Source: CAYPNF01 sp964411985 | GTDB taxonomy: Bacteria > Verrucomicrobiota > Verrucomicrobiia > Limisphaerales > J093 | Direction: 5' to 3' | Assembly: GCA_964411985.1 (NCBI GenBank) | Contig: CAYPNF010000026.1 | Span: forward strand, 53,926 to 117,925 | DNA: 64,000 nt | Translations under genes and position numbers: made by a program | In this document: in pieces, positions 8,408 to 16,806 of the stretch | How positions within the stretch are numbered: position 1 is the first letter of the stretch | Layout of the letters: each line of letters starts with the position of its first letter | Notes under the pieces: generated by a model | What the model was told of the DNA's origin: nothing | What the model saw: only the letters and a program-made list of their open reading frames with translations | Databases searched by the model: none

Positions 8408-9295
8408 ATGAACGACGCTTCCGACAGAGACGGGGAGCCCGTTCGCAGGTTGGCGCACCCCTTGACGTTTGGAGGGGTTGCAGCTTTCGCCACCCGCTCT
8501 GGGTGGTGGCTCGCCGTATGTGCGGCTGCAGTGGCCTTGGTCACTGCGGCTTGTTCGTTCTCTCTTTTTCTCCATGCCTGGGGGCCGGCTTGGGAGACGG
8601 CCGTGCACTATTTTCCCAGCCAGGTCCAACTGCGGGCATCCACACTCACTTGGGAAGGCTCGGAGACTCTGATTCTGGCAGACAACACCTTTTTGGCGCT
8701 GGCTCTGCATGCCGGAGCCCAGCCCTTGAGCAGCCAGACGGCCGATCTCCAGATCGAATTCGGCCGTAAGTCGGCTCGGCTCAGTGCGCTATTGGGGTAT
8801 GTTGAGCTCGACTATCCCGCGGGATGGTCTTTTTCCTTGGGGCGCGCAGACGCCATCCCCCTTTGGCGAACCTGGCGTCCCTACCTGGCCTGTGGCTTTG
8901 CCTTGGTAGGATTCTCTTTTGCCTTGTTTCTCTGGGCGGGCTTGAGCTTGATCCTGGCTCCGGTGGTACGTGCTTATGCAGTGTCGCTGGGGCGCGGTGT
9001 TTCGTTGGCGGCGGCCTATCGAGTGGCTTGGGGCGCACTGCTTCCCGGCGCGTTGGTTCTGAACCTGTCGATCCTGCTCTATACCCTGAAGCGGTTCTCC
9101 GTGGCAGAGATGCTCTTGGCCGCCGGGGTGCACTTGGTGGTGGACCTCCTTTACCTGTTGGTGAGTCCGTGGCGGCTCCCTCGTGAGTTGGTGGCTCCCT
9201 CCCTCAAAGGTAAAAGCTTGGTGGGCAATCCTTTTGGTGGAAATCCTCCCGTGAAACCCCCATCCAACAAGAGCGATAATCCGTTCAATTCCTGA
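8408..9295 (+). CDS. Integral membrane protein, unknown family
   Basis: This protein is about 295 residues from ATG 8408. Hydrophobic segments lie near residues 33-58, 158-185, 205-225 and 232-252. A soluble extracytoplasmic portion (about residues 60-150) lies between the first and second. The C-terminus is a Lys/Asn/Pro-rich cytoplasmic tail. An in-frame GTG at 8381 has GGAGGG directly next to it, too close for good spacing, so the start is uncertain between the two. The arrangement of TM helix, periplasmic domain and three TM helices resembles YIP1/DUF1189-like proteins, but I cannot confirm any family. It is the last gene of the 4769-9295 cluster. Confidence 0.7.
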   Translation: MNDASDRDGEPVRRLAHPLTFGGVAAFATRSGWWLAVCAAAVALVTAACSFSLFLHAWGPAWETAVHYFPSQVQLRASTLTWEGSETLILADNTFLALALHAGAQPLSSQTADLQIEFGRKSARLSALLGYVELDYPAGWSFSLGRADAIPLWRTWRPYLACGFALVGFSFALFLWAGLSLILAPVVRAYAVSLGRGVSLAAAYRVAWGALLPGALVLNLSILLYTLKRFSVAEMLLAAGVHLVVDLLYLLVSPWRLPRELVAPSLKGKSLVGNPFGGNPPVKPPSNKSDNPFNS

Positions 9296-9499
9296 CGGGT
9301 GCTGTCAGGTTAACCCCGCGCAGGGTAGGGATTTTTGACCCGCAAAATCAGGATTTGGCTCATGATCCTTTTTCGCAAGTCGGTCGATAGGATTATTGCA
9401 GGCTCGGAACAGCTCGACTGAATAGAAAACGCCGGTGCCCATCGGCGGAGCAGCAGTAGGAGCTCCTGAGCGAGTCTTTGGCAAGGAGGGCGCCTGAAC

Positions 9500-9540
9500 C
9501 GCCCGTTAGAGCCCCACCCTCTAGCGGGCGATTTCTTTGT
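9500..9540 (+). terminator. 12-bp stem-loop, likely intrinsic terminator
   Basis: CGCCCGTTAGAG (9500-9511) pairs with CTCTAGCGGGCG (9519-9530), 12 pairs including one G-U, around a seven-base loop. It is followed by ATTTCTTTGT. It lies about 205 bases beyond the stop at 9295, which is far for a simple terminator, so it could also end a small intergenic RNA. Confidence 0.55.
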
Positions 9541-9573
9541 CGGCAGGTCGTTTTGCCTCCCGGGCCCTGAAGA

Positions 9574-9590
9574 AGGAGGTTGCACCTCCT
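9574..9590. other. Perfect hairpin 62 bases before DUF1573 gene
   Basis: AGGAGG (9574-9579) and CCTCCT (9585-9590) flank the loop TTGCA. In RNA this would mask an anti-16S sequence, but no start codon lies at the right distance. Its role is unknown. Confidence 0.35.
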
Positions 9591-9651
9591 CGAGTACGGC
9601 GTTATTAGGGGATAGGCCCTTGTGCCGGACGGAACCGCCGGTGAGGGCGAG

Positions 9652-10845
9652 ATGACAAGCATGAAAGCAATTGATAGGGTTTGGCGTACCCAGGGTCTGC
9701 GGGTTTCCGCAGGAGCCTGCCTGATAGCTGCGTGGAGTTGTTTTGCGGCCTGTGCCTCTGCGGCTGCCCAGGCACTTCCCCCTGCACCACCGGAAACGAG
9801 CATCCCTATCGCTTCCCTCCCGATTGCTGGACCGCGTATCAAGTTCGACTCGACTTCCCATGACTTTGGGAAAGTGCGAGCGGGAGAGAACGTGAAGCAT
9901 GAATTTGTGTTCACCAATACTGGTGACGGAGTTCTGGAAATCAAGGAGGTTCGCCCCTCCTGTGGCTGCACCACCACGGGAGATTGGTCGAAGAAGGTGG
10001 AACCAGGGCAGACCGGCAAAATCCCCATTGAGTATCATTCCAAGAATGACCGAGGAACGATCACCAAGTCGGTGACCGTGGTCGGCAACGCCACCGACCA
10101 ACCCACCACCTCCCTCAAGATCCGGGCGGAGGTCTGGCGTCCTATCGAGGTGGAGCCCAATACCGCGCTGATGAGGGTGGTCAACGGGACTCCCACGAAC
10201 GCCGTGTCGACGGTTCGGATTGTGAACCGCACCGACAAACCCTTGGTATTATCGGAACTCCAGAGCAACCACAAATCAGTGGCGGGGGAGCTGAAGGAAC
10301 TGAAGCCTGGCATGGAATTCGAGCTCACCGTGACTGTGGCTCCCCCGTTTGGGCCGTCGCACATCTACTCCAAGATCACCTTCAAGACGTCCTCGGAGGA
10401 ACTGCCCCTGCTGGAAGTCCCGGTGTATGCCTTCGTCCAACCTACCATCCAGATTACCCCCACGGTCCTGAGCCTTCCGAACGTGGCCCCCACCAACAAA
10501 GTTCAGCGGACTGTCTCTTTTCGCAGCAACCTCGCGACGCCGCTCGTGCTCTCGGAACCGACCCTTGATGTAGCAGGCGTGGAGATGGAGCTTCGGGAAG
10601 TTCAACCGGGTCGGTATTACACCCTCATGCTCACTTTTCCCCAAGGCTTTGATATTCCTGCTGGTCAAAACCTCGAGCTGAAGGTGAAATCGAATTATTC
10701 CGATACACCTTTGATACGGGTGCCCTTGATGAAGCCGGTGGTGGCCACACCTCCTCGGGTCGCTCGACCGGTGACTGCTCCTCCGCCGCAGCCACCCCCG
10801 CCTCCTTCCCTGCCGTCGACACCCGCTGCCCGCAGTGCTTCCTAG
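9652..10845 (+). CDS. DUF1573 domain exported protein
   Basis: This protein is 397 residues from ATG 9652 (GAGGG four bases upstream); ATG 9661 is an alternative. A signal peptide ends near ASAAAQA. The DUF1573 module at about residues 55-160 has the diagnostic VRPSCGCTTT pattern, an Ig-like (ASPM/SPD-2-Hydin related) fold. Two further Ig-like segments follow to about residue 365, then a polyproline tail. Such proteins are periplasmic or surface and their function is not known. The two Cys in SCGC are conserved in the family. The rhodanese gene begins ten bases downstream, so this is probably the first gene of a three-gene operon. Confidence 0.85.
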   Translation: MTSMKAIDRVWRTQGLRVSAGACLIAAWSCFAACASAAAQALPPAPPETSIPIASLPIAGPRIKFDSTSHDFGKVRAGENVKHEFVFTNTGDGVLEIKEVRPSCGCTTTGDWSKKVEPGQTGKIPIEYHSKNDRGTITKSVTVVGNATDQPTTSLKIRAEVWRPIEVEPNTALMRVVNGTPTNAVSTVRIVNRTDKPLVLSELQSNHKSVAGELKELKPGMEFELTVTVAPPFGPSHIYSKITFKTSSEELPLLEVPVYAFVQPTIQITPTVLSLPNVAPTNKVQRTVSFRSNLATPLVLSEPTLDVAGVEMELREVQPGRYYTLMLTFPQGFDIPAGQNLELKVKSNYSDTPLIRVPLMKPVVATPPRVARPVTAPPPQPPPPPSLPSTPAARSAS

Positions 10846-10855
10846 GGACAACACA

Positions 10856-11500
10856 ATGCTTGGTTCGCGTTCCCGGTGGGCGGCCATTCTCGCTGAGAGT
10901 GGGGTCGTGACGTTAGCAGGCTTGATCTTCGGCCTGCTGGCGAATGCCCTTTCTCCACGCGGTCTCCCATTGCATTCGATGCCCATCCAGAAGGCTGCAG
11001 CCTTGCCGTCCGCGCCCTTGGCCAGCACGAACCTCCAACTCCAACCGCAGCCTCTTTCCGGTTCGGTCACTTCGGCCGTTGATCTTGTGTCTGCACGACT
11101 GAAAGCCAAAGGCCTGAATCCGGCGAGTAGCAACCAAGTGTACGAACTGTACGGCGACCCTCGCTATGCCCAGGGTTTGGTGATGTTTGTGGATGCCCGT
11201 CAGGACCCCGAGTACGCGGAGGGACACATTCCTGGGGCGTACCCATTTGATCCCTACCGCCCTGACATCCATTTTGGGACCGTCCTGATGGCTGGCCAGA
11301 ACGCCGAGCAGATCGTGGTCTATTGCAATGGAGGGGACTGTGAGGATAGCGAGCACGCCGCCCTGCTCCTCACCCAGGCGGGAGTCCCCGAGCCCAAACT
11401 CCTGGTGTACAGTGGCGGATTCCAGGAATGGTCCACCAACGGCTGGCCTGTGGAAGTGGGGGAACGCCGCAGCGGTCAACTCAAGCAGAATGCCCAGTGA
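10856..11500 (+). CDS. Membrane-anchored rhodanese-like sulfurtransferase
   Basis: This 214-residue protein has one N-terminal TM helix (about residues 13-35) followed by a rhodanese domain (about 80-205). The active loop contains Cys157 in VYCNGGDCEDS, so the persulfide-forming Cys is present; DARQDPEYAEGHIPGA is the usual N-terminal rhodanese strand. It probably faces the periplasm. The frame is open back to 10835, but ATG 10856 starts cleanly after the upstream stop. Its stop overlaps the GTG start of the next gene (GTGA at 11497-11500), implying translational coupling. It likely handles sulfane sulfur or thiols together with the MauE-like neighbour. Confidence 0.88.
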   Translation: MLGSRSRWAAILAESGVVTLAGLIFGLLANALSPRGLPLHSMPIQKAAALPSAPLASTNLQLQPQPLSGSVTSAVDLVSARLKAKGLNPASSNQVYELYGDPRYAQGLVMFVDARQDPEYAEGHIPGAYPFDPYRPDIHFGTVLMAGQNAEQIVVYCNGGDCEDSEHAALLLTQAGVPEPKLLVYSGGFQEWSTNGWPVEVGERRSGQLKQNAQ

Positions 11501-12018
11501 GCGCCTCGACTGAACATGCTTTTGGATCGACTGGAACCGCCTGTCCTCCCGGGTGCCGCACTGCGGAGACGGTCGCTCTACTTGCCCGGTGGATTCTGGG
11601 TGGGCTCTTCCTCTTCATGGGTCTGAGCAAGGCTTTGGATCCGGTTGGTTTCCTCAAGCTGATCCGCGAATACCAAGTGGGCGCGCCTGTCCTTAGCACA
11701 GCCGCCGCGTTGCTCCCGTGGTTCGAGGTCTTTGCGGGACTCCTGCTCCTGGCGGGGATTGCCGTCCGCGGTACGGCCCTCGTCCTTCTCGGTATGCTTC
11801 TCCCCTTCACGGTTCTCATCCTGAAACGTGCTCTCGCAGTCAGTACCCTTCAAGCAATCGGACTATGCTCGGTTCGCTTCGATTGCGGATGCGGGGCGGG
11901 TGAGGTTTGGATTTGTGGTAAGATCCTCGAGAACCTCCTGCTCATGGCCCTTTGCGCCTGGTTGGTTGCCAACCAACGGAGCCGTTTCTGCGTCCGCTTC
12001 AGCTTGCGGAAGGAGTGA
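11497..12018 (+). CDS. MauE/DoxX-family membrane protein
   Basis: This 173-residue protein starts at GTG 11497, overlapping the rhodanese stop by four bases. Four TM helices are visible (about residues 26-45, 63-85, 88-108, 138-158). The first helix reads WILGGLFLFMGLSKALDP, typical of MauE/DoxX. The FDCGCGAGEVWICG segment near residue 125 parallels the DCGCFG motif of MauE proteins, which are linked to disulfide or thiol chemistry in the periplasm. Coupling to a rhodanese supports a redox/sulfur role. A start further upstream would read through rhodanese sequence and is rejected. Confidence 0.85.
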   Translation: MSASTEHAFGSTGTACPPGCRTAETVALLARWILGGLFLFMGLSKALDPVGFLKLIREYQVGAPVLSTAAALLPWFEVFAGLLLLAGIAVRGTALVLLGMLLPFTVLILKRALAVSTLQAIGLCSVRFDCGCGAGEVWICGKILENLLLMALCAWLVANQRSRFCVRFSLRKE

Positions 12019-12176
12019 TTTCCGCCCGCCGACTCTGCTCCCGGAACATTGACTCCGGTGATGGAGAAATCGGATTTATCGATTACCCAGTTTGCGTGGC
12101 CGCGATCATATTGCGTCCAGGATTCCTTGGGCTGTGCCGCAGTCGCAGCCAGGTGATCCGATACGAAAGAACTACT

Positions 12177-12734
12177 ATGAAGAGAATGACATGGGCACTC
12201 ATGATCGCGGTAGCAGGGCTTCTGGCGGGTTGTGTGATCACCTCCGTTTACCCGTTTTATACCGCCAAAGACCTTGCGTACCGTCCGGAATTACTTGGAA
12301 CTTGGACGAAGGACAGCGAACAATGGAAGTTCGAGTGTGACGGAGATCAGGCGTATCAGTTGACCTACAGCGAGGACGGAAAGGCCTCCCTCATGAAGGC
12401 TCATCTTTTCCAGCTGCACGGGAAGCTCTTCCTCGATCTCTACCCGGCCAAAGACTATGAGCTGGACACATGTCTGCAGCCGATACCCTCCCATTTGGTG
12501 ATGCGCGTAAAACAACTCGGGCCGTCGCTGACGCTCGCGACGCTGAGTCACGAATGGCTCCAGGAATTCCTGAAGAAGAACCCCAAAGCGATTCGACACC
12601 TCGTGGTCGACCCCGATGGCAAAACTGACCAAGGCAGGATCGTTCTCACCGCTTCGACGGCTGATCTGCAACGATTTCTGTTGAAGCACCTCAACACGCC
12701 TGGCGCGTGGGATGATTTCGAGCTCAAGCGGTAG
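12177..12734 (+). CDS. Lipoprotein of unknown function
   Basis: This 185-residue protein has signal peptide MKRMTWALMIAVAGLLAGC and lipobox LAGC (Cys19). The mature domain begins VITSVYPFYTAKDLAYRPELLGTW and then has alternating beta strands, a layout common in small Verrucomicrobia/Planctomycetes lipoproteins; a lipocalin-like small barrel is possible (the LLGTW motif fits). ATG 12177 is chosen because longer frames start inside the MauE-like gene. The 158-base gap from 12018 suggests its own promoter. Confidence 0.8.
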   Translation: MKRMTWALMIAVAGLLAGCVITSVYPFYTAKDLAYRPELLGTWTKDSEQWKFECDGDQAYQLTYSEDGKASLMKAHLFQLHGKLFLDLYPAKDYELDTCLQPIPSHLVMRVKQLGPSLTLATLSHEWLQEFLKKNPKAIRHLVVDPDGKTDQGRIVLTASTADLQRFLLKHLNTPGAWDDFELKR

Positions 12735-12768
12735 CGGGTCCGACTTTTTGAGGTTCTGGAGGAACCTC

Positions 12769-12810
12769 GCCCGGGCGGCTTGGGAGATGAGCCGCCTGGG
12801 CTTTGGTTGG
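12769..12810. terminator. Convergent-gene terminator hairpin
   Basis: GCCCGGGCGGCT (12769-12780) pairs with AGCCGCCTGGGC (12790-12801) around a nine-base loop, then TTTGGTTGG on the plus strand. A second small stem AGGTTC/GAACCT (12751-12767) precedes it. It lies between convergent genes ending at 12734 and 12820 and could serve both. Confidence 0.6.
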
Positions 12811-12819
12811 GGAACCTGA

Positions 12820-14802
12820 TTACCGGTCCAGGCACTGCCGGACAGTCTTCGACAGCTCCTCGATTTGATAGGGCTTACTCAGGTAAACAATGCCCTGCTC
12901 GGCGATCTTCACCTTGTGGGGCGTCTCCGCATTGTATCCGCTGGAGATGATAACCTTCAGGTTGGGTTTTTCTTTCTGGAACTGATTCGCCAGATCCAAC
13001 CCGCTCAACCCTTCGGCCAGGATCATGTCGGAAAAGAGCATGTCAATTTCCCCAGAGTGCTGCTGCCAGGACTGGACGGCAGCCTGGCCATGGCCAGCCT
13101 CCAAAACCTGGTACCCCAGAGATCGCAATCCCTGAGCCAAAGCTCGACGAACGGTCGGCTCATCTTCCACCAGGAGGATCGTTTCGTGGCCCCCCGGAAT
13201 CGAACTCGGCTCGGTTTGGGCGGGTTCAGGCCCCTTGACCGCTGTGGCGGGTAGAAACAGTCTGAAAACTGTGCCCTGGCCAGGTTCGCTTTCCAGCTCG
13301 ATCCATCCCTTGTGTTGGGCCACCACACCATAGACCGTCGCCAGGCCCAATCCTTCTCCTTTTCCAACGCCCTTGGTGGTAAAGAACGGCTCAAATACGT
13401 GCTTGCGGGTTGCCTCATCCATGCCGCATCCCGTGTCAGAGACAGAGAGGCAGACGAACCGGCCTGGCTGGATATCGGGGTGCCGTTGAATCCGCCGTGA
13501 GTCAACCTCGACCGGCTCCGTGCGGATGATGAGTTTGCCGCCGTTGGGCATGGCATCGCGGGCATTGACCGTTAGCTTCACCAGTACCTCTTCGATCATG
13601 CCCACATCGGCTTGCACCTGAGGCAGGTCTCCATGCTGGTCGAACTCCAGGCTGATCTGCTCGCCAAGCAGGCGCCCTAACATCCTGAGGAGATTGGCCA
13701 CGAGGTCATTCAAATCCACCAGTCTGAGCTCAAACGCGGCACGTTGCCCGAACATAAGAAGCTGGCGGGTCAGGCTGGCGGCCCGTTTGGATTCCAGCAT
13801 CAACTCCTGCAGGGACTCCCGGGTACCTTCGTCGAGATTCCGGTTCTGCCGTAGGAGGCTCAAATGCATCATGATCGCCGCTAGAATGTTGTTGAAATCG
13901 TGGGCGACTCCTCCAGCCAGTTGCCCGATGGATTCCAGTCTTCGGGCCTGTTGAGACCTCGCCTCGAGGGCCTTGCGCTCGGTGATATCGGTGACCATGG
14001 CTAAGGCACCCATGAATTCACCCGATTGGCTCGTGATCGGATTGGTGGCTATCAAAGCCCACAGTTCCGATCCATCCTGGCGAAGGAAACGGAACTCATG
14101 AGTATCGCGCAGACCCTGTTCTCGCTCTTCCATTAACGACTTTGCCGCCAGTCGTCCCTCCTCATCCATGAATTCGCCGACATGTCGTCCACGTAGTCCG
14201 CCTGGAGGGGAACCGAGCATTTGTTCCATGCGGGAGTTGGTGAAGGTTGTCCTCCAATCCTGATCCACCAGCCAGACACCTTCCTCCGTGGTTTCGACGA
14301 GGAGGCGGTAACGCTGTTCGCTTTGGCGAAGTTCGTCTTCCACCTGTCGACGTCTGGAGATCTCAGCTTCGAGTTCGGCTTTGGCACGGCGCAGCGCGGA
14401 GGCCTCTTCGCTGAGGGCTTCGGTTTCGCTTAGAGCCAAATGAGTCCGCACGCGGCTGAGAAGTTCTTCGGCCTGGAAAGGTTTGGATATGTAGTCTACC
14501 GCCCCGAGTTTCAAACCCTTCACCCAGTCGTCCACCTCGGCGTGAGCACTCATCAGGATGACGGGGACCTTTCGCGTCTCCTCGCGCGCCTTGAGGTGTC
14601 GGATGACTTCCAATCCGTCCATGCCCGGCATTCGGATGTCCAGCAGCACCAGATCCGTCGGCCGGTGTTGGAGGGAGGCGATCGCCAGTTCACCGCTGTC
14701 CGCGGGGCGGACCTCGTATCCGGCCGGAGTCAGGAGGGCATGGAGCAATGCCAGCGACTCGGTGGTATCGTCTACCGCGAGGATGGTCTTCTTGGAGTTC
14801 AT
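12820..14802 (-). CDS. Hybrid histidine kinase: REC-PAS-HisKA-HATPase-REC
   Basis: This 660-residue protein has, in order: receiver domain (about 5-122, phospho-acceptor Asp55 in LLDIRMPG); a coiled-coil linker (about 125-165); PAS (about 165-280) with PAC end ITERKALEARSQQ; HisKA with GGVAHDFNNILA (His about 297); a GHKL ATPase domain (NARDAMPNGG, DTGCGMDE, GEGLGLATVYG); and a second receiver (about 535-655). There are no membrane helices, so it is cytosolic. HDFNN-type kinases with a C-terminal receiver form phosphorelays. Its ATG overlaps the stop of the upstream kinase gene by four bases (ATGA), so the pair is translationally coupled. No output DNA-binding domain is present. Confidence 0.95.
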   Translation of the reverse strand: MNSKKTILAVDDTTESLALLHALLTPAGYEVRPADSGELAIASLQHRPTDLVLLDIRMPGMDGLEVIRHLKAREETRKVPVILMSAHAEVDDWVKGLKLGAVDYISKPFQAEELLSRVRTHLALSETEALSEEASALRRAKAELEAEISRRRQVEDELRQSEQRYRLLVETTEEGVWLVDQDWRTTFTNSRMEQMLGSPPGGLRGRHVGEFMDEEGRLAAKSLMEEREQGLRDTHEFRFLRQDGSELWALIATNPITSQSGEFMGALAMVTDITERKALEARSQQARRLESIGQLAGGVAHDFNNILAAIMMHLSLLRQNRNLDEGTRESLQELMLESKRAASLTRQLLMFGQRAAFELRLVDLNDLVANLLRMLGRLLGEQISLEFDQHGDLPQVQADVGMIEEVLVKLTVNARDAMPNGGKLIIRTEPVEVDSRRIQRHPDIQPGRFVCLSVSDTGCGMDEATRKHVFEPFFTTKGVGKGEGLGLATVYGVVAQHKGWIELESEPGQGTVFRLFLPATAVKGPEPAQTEPSSIPGGHETILLVEDEPTVRRALAQGLRSLGYQVLEAGHGQAAVQSWQQHSGEIDMLFSDMILAEGLSGLDLANQFQKEKPNLKVIISSGYNAETPHKVKIAEQGIVYLSKPYQIEELSKTVRQCLDR

Positions 14803-16598
14803 AACGATGCGATTCTGTCCGCGGGTGCTGCGTGACGGCAGGAATGGAGTGCCTGCAGGATGATTGAATATTGGAGCCGTGCCGCGCGTTGCTGCAAGGC
14901 GTTGCCCAAGACCGGATCCAGTGCCGCCACGCGGGCGATCGCGTTGGCGATACGGCTGGCATCGAGGGCCAGGATCGCATCCGCCAGTCCGTCGCTCAAC
15001 TCCGGAGGCAGGGCCCTGAGCGCCGCACGGTCCAGGTCCGTCGTGGAGGCTGTCGTGGGCACCGGAGCTGGAGGGTCATAGGCGAAGCGGACGCCGAGAT
15101 GCCTTTCCATGCAGTTGTAGATTTGCGCAAATTGAAACGGCTTGGGCACATAGTCGTCTGCGCCCGCGCCCAGAACCTGATCCCGCTCCTCTCGAAACAC
15201 CGAGGCGGAGAGCACGGCAATCCTCACCTCTCGTCCCCGGTCCAGGGTGCGGATGCGTCGCGTGGCTTCCAAGCCGTCCATCACGGGCATTCTCCAATCC
15301 ATCCAGATGAAGTGGGGCTGCCAGGAGGAGAAGAGTTCAACACCTTCCGCACCGTTCTGAGCCACGCGCACCTGGAATCCGGCCTTTTCCATCATTCGGT
15401 GAAGCAGCGTCCAGTTTTCCACCTGGTCTTCGACAACGAGCACTCGGTAATCGGGCTGGCCCGGTGCCAGCCGGGCGGCACCCGACTCGGCGGGCGCTTC
15501 AGGGGTTGGCGCCTCGATCGGCTCAACGGGAAGTTCAACCCGGAACACCGAGCCTTTCCCCAAAGTGCTTTCGACGCCGATCTTGCCCCCGAGGAGTTCT
15601 ACAAACTGGCGCGTGATGGTCAGCCCCAGCCCGGTGCCCCGCTGGCTTGAGGGTTCGGCCAGTTGCACGAACGCATCGAAGATCCGCGACTGATCTTCCA
15701 AGCCGATTCCGGGGCCAGTATCCTCTACTTCGATGACCAGAAGGAGGCGCCCCATCGGCACCTCAACCTTGGCGTGCTTGATTCGGAGGATCACCTTGCC
15801 GGCTTTGGTGAACTTGATGGCGTTGCCAACCAGGTTGAGGACGACTTGGCGCAGTTTCGATGGATCGGAGCGGATGAACCGGGGTCCGTCGGCAGGTAGG
15901 CAGAGTAGGAGTTGCAGCCCATTGGCCTGGGCTCTCTGGCGCAGCAGGTTGGTGATGTCCTGCATCATGGTTGGCAAGTCGCATACCGCATAATCGACCG
16001 CAGCTCTTCCAGCTTCGATCTTGGCCATGTCGAGGACATCGTTGAGCAGGCTCAGGAGGTGTTCGCCGCTGCGGTTGATGATGTCGAGGGTGTCACGATG
16101 CTCCATTGGCAGGGACGAGTCAGTGCGCAAAAGCCGGGAGAAGCCAAGGATGGCGTTGAGGGGCGTTCGGAGTTCGTGGCTCATGTTGGCAAGGAACACA
16201 CTTTTGGCCCGGTTTGCGGCTTCGGCCTGTTGCTGGGCGTCGATCGCTCGTGTCCGAGCGCGGCGCGCCATTTCCGCCACGATGGATATCATCACACAGT
16301 TCACCAGGAATGCGATCAAACCTATCCAATCCCCTTGGTCCTTGATGAAGGGTTGGCTTACAAAGAACCGCCAGCCATAAACCGCTATCAGGCAGGAACC
16401 GCCAGCGGTCAACAGACCCATACCCCAGCCACCATAAAGCGCGCTGACGACAACGGCAGGATAGAAAGTGACCCAGACGGTGCGTGTTTCCAGTGACTCC
16501 AGGACGAATTTACGCGCAAGCACGGCAGCGCACAGTGACACCAAGGCGATGCCGAGGTTATGCAAAAGGGTCTCCCCTGGCTTGCGGTTCCTGCTCAT
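14799..16598 (-). CDS. Membrane hybrid histidine kinase with receiver and C-terminal helical domain
   Basis: This 599-residue protein begins with three to four TM helices in about residues 13-110 (a DUF4118/MASE-like sensor without a large periplasmic loop). Then come a short coiled coil, HisKA with His141 in SHELRTPLNAI, and the ATPase domain (VVLNLVGNAIKFT, VEDTGPGIG, GTGLGLTITRQF). A receiver (about 385-505) has its Asp in FIWMDWRMPVMDG. The last 80 residues are helical and might be a degenerate Hpt, but I see no clear Hpt His motif. It precedes and overlaps the REC-PAS kinase gene, suggesting a two-kinase phosphorelay. Confidence 0.93.
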   Translation of the reverse strand: MSRNRKPGETLLHNLGIALVSLCAAVLARKFVLESLETRTVWVTFYPAVVVSALYGGWGMGLLTAGGSCLIAVYGWRFFVSQPFIKDQGDWIGLIAFLVNCVMISIVAEMARRARTRAIDAQQQAEAANRAKSVFLANMSHELRTPLNAILGFSRLLRTDSSLPMEHRDTLDIINRSGEHLLSLLNDVLDMAKIEAGRAAVDYAVCDLPTMMQDITNLLRQRAQANGLQLLLCLPADGPRFIRSDPSKLRQVVLNLVGNAIKFTKAGKVILRIKHAKVEVPMGRLLLVIEVEDTGPGIGLEDQSRIFDAFVQLAEPSSQRGTGLGLTITRQFVELLGGKIGVESTLGKGSVFRVELPVEPIEAPTPEAPAESGAARLAPGQPDYRVLVVEDQVENWTLLHRMMEKAGFQVRVAQNGAEGVELFSSWQPHFIWMDWRMPVMDGLEATRRIRTLDRGREVRIAVLSASVFREERDQVLGAGADDYVPKPFQFAQIYNCMERHLGVRFAYDPPAPVPTTASTTDLDRAALRALPPELSDGLADAILALDASRIANAIARVAALDPVLGNALQQRAARLQYSIILQALHSCRHAAPADRIASL

Positions 16599-16806
16599 GC
16601 TGACTTCAATTTTCGGGCTGGCTTGTCAATCCACCTTCTGCTCATTCCCTGAGGATGCCAAGCGCATTCTCGGGGATGGAAGGGTTGCGAAGACGAGGGG
16701 AACAGGCGACGCAGTTCGTGTCCGAAGGTTGTTGGCGGAGGTTGCTGAGTTGAAGCGGAGCGTTCTTCCACTCTCATACTAGCCCAACCTCGCCCCCACG
16801 GGACGC
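16599..16806. other. Intergenic spacer, 208 bases
   Basis: No reading frame here looks coding. It lies between the minus-strand stop of the ASPIC protein gene and the start of the membrane kinase, so it should hold the kinase operon promoter, but no clear -35/-10 pair could be picked with confidence. Confidence 0.4.

Larger units (their letters stand above)
9296..9651. other. 356-base intergenic region with strong hairpins
   Basis: No coding frame here resembles protein. Two perfect or near-perfect stem-loops are listed separately (9500-9530 and 9574-9590). A search by eye for tRNA, SRP, RNase P, tmRNA or 6S signatures found none. The region may hold the terminator of the upstream cluster, the promoter for the DUF1573 gene and possibly a small structured RNA. 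Confidence 0.5.

Noticed and set aside
9296..9651. SRP RNA, 6S RNA or tmRNA in the structured spacer
   Set aside because: GGTGCTGTCAGG near 9299 recalled SRP RNA, but the GGAAGCAGC part and pairing are missing; no tmRNA tag or tRNA-like end was seen.
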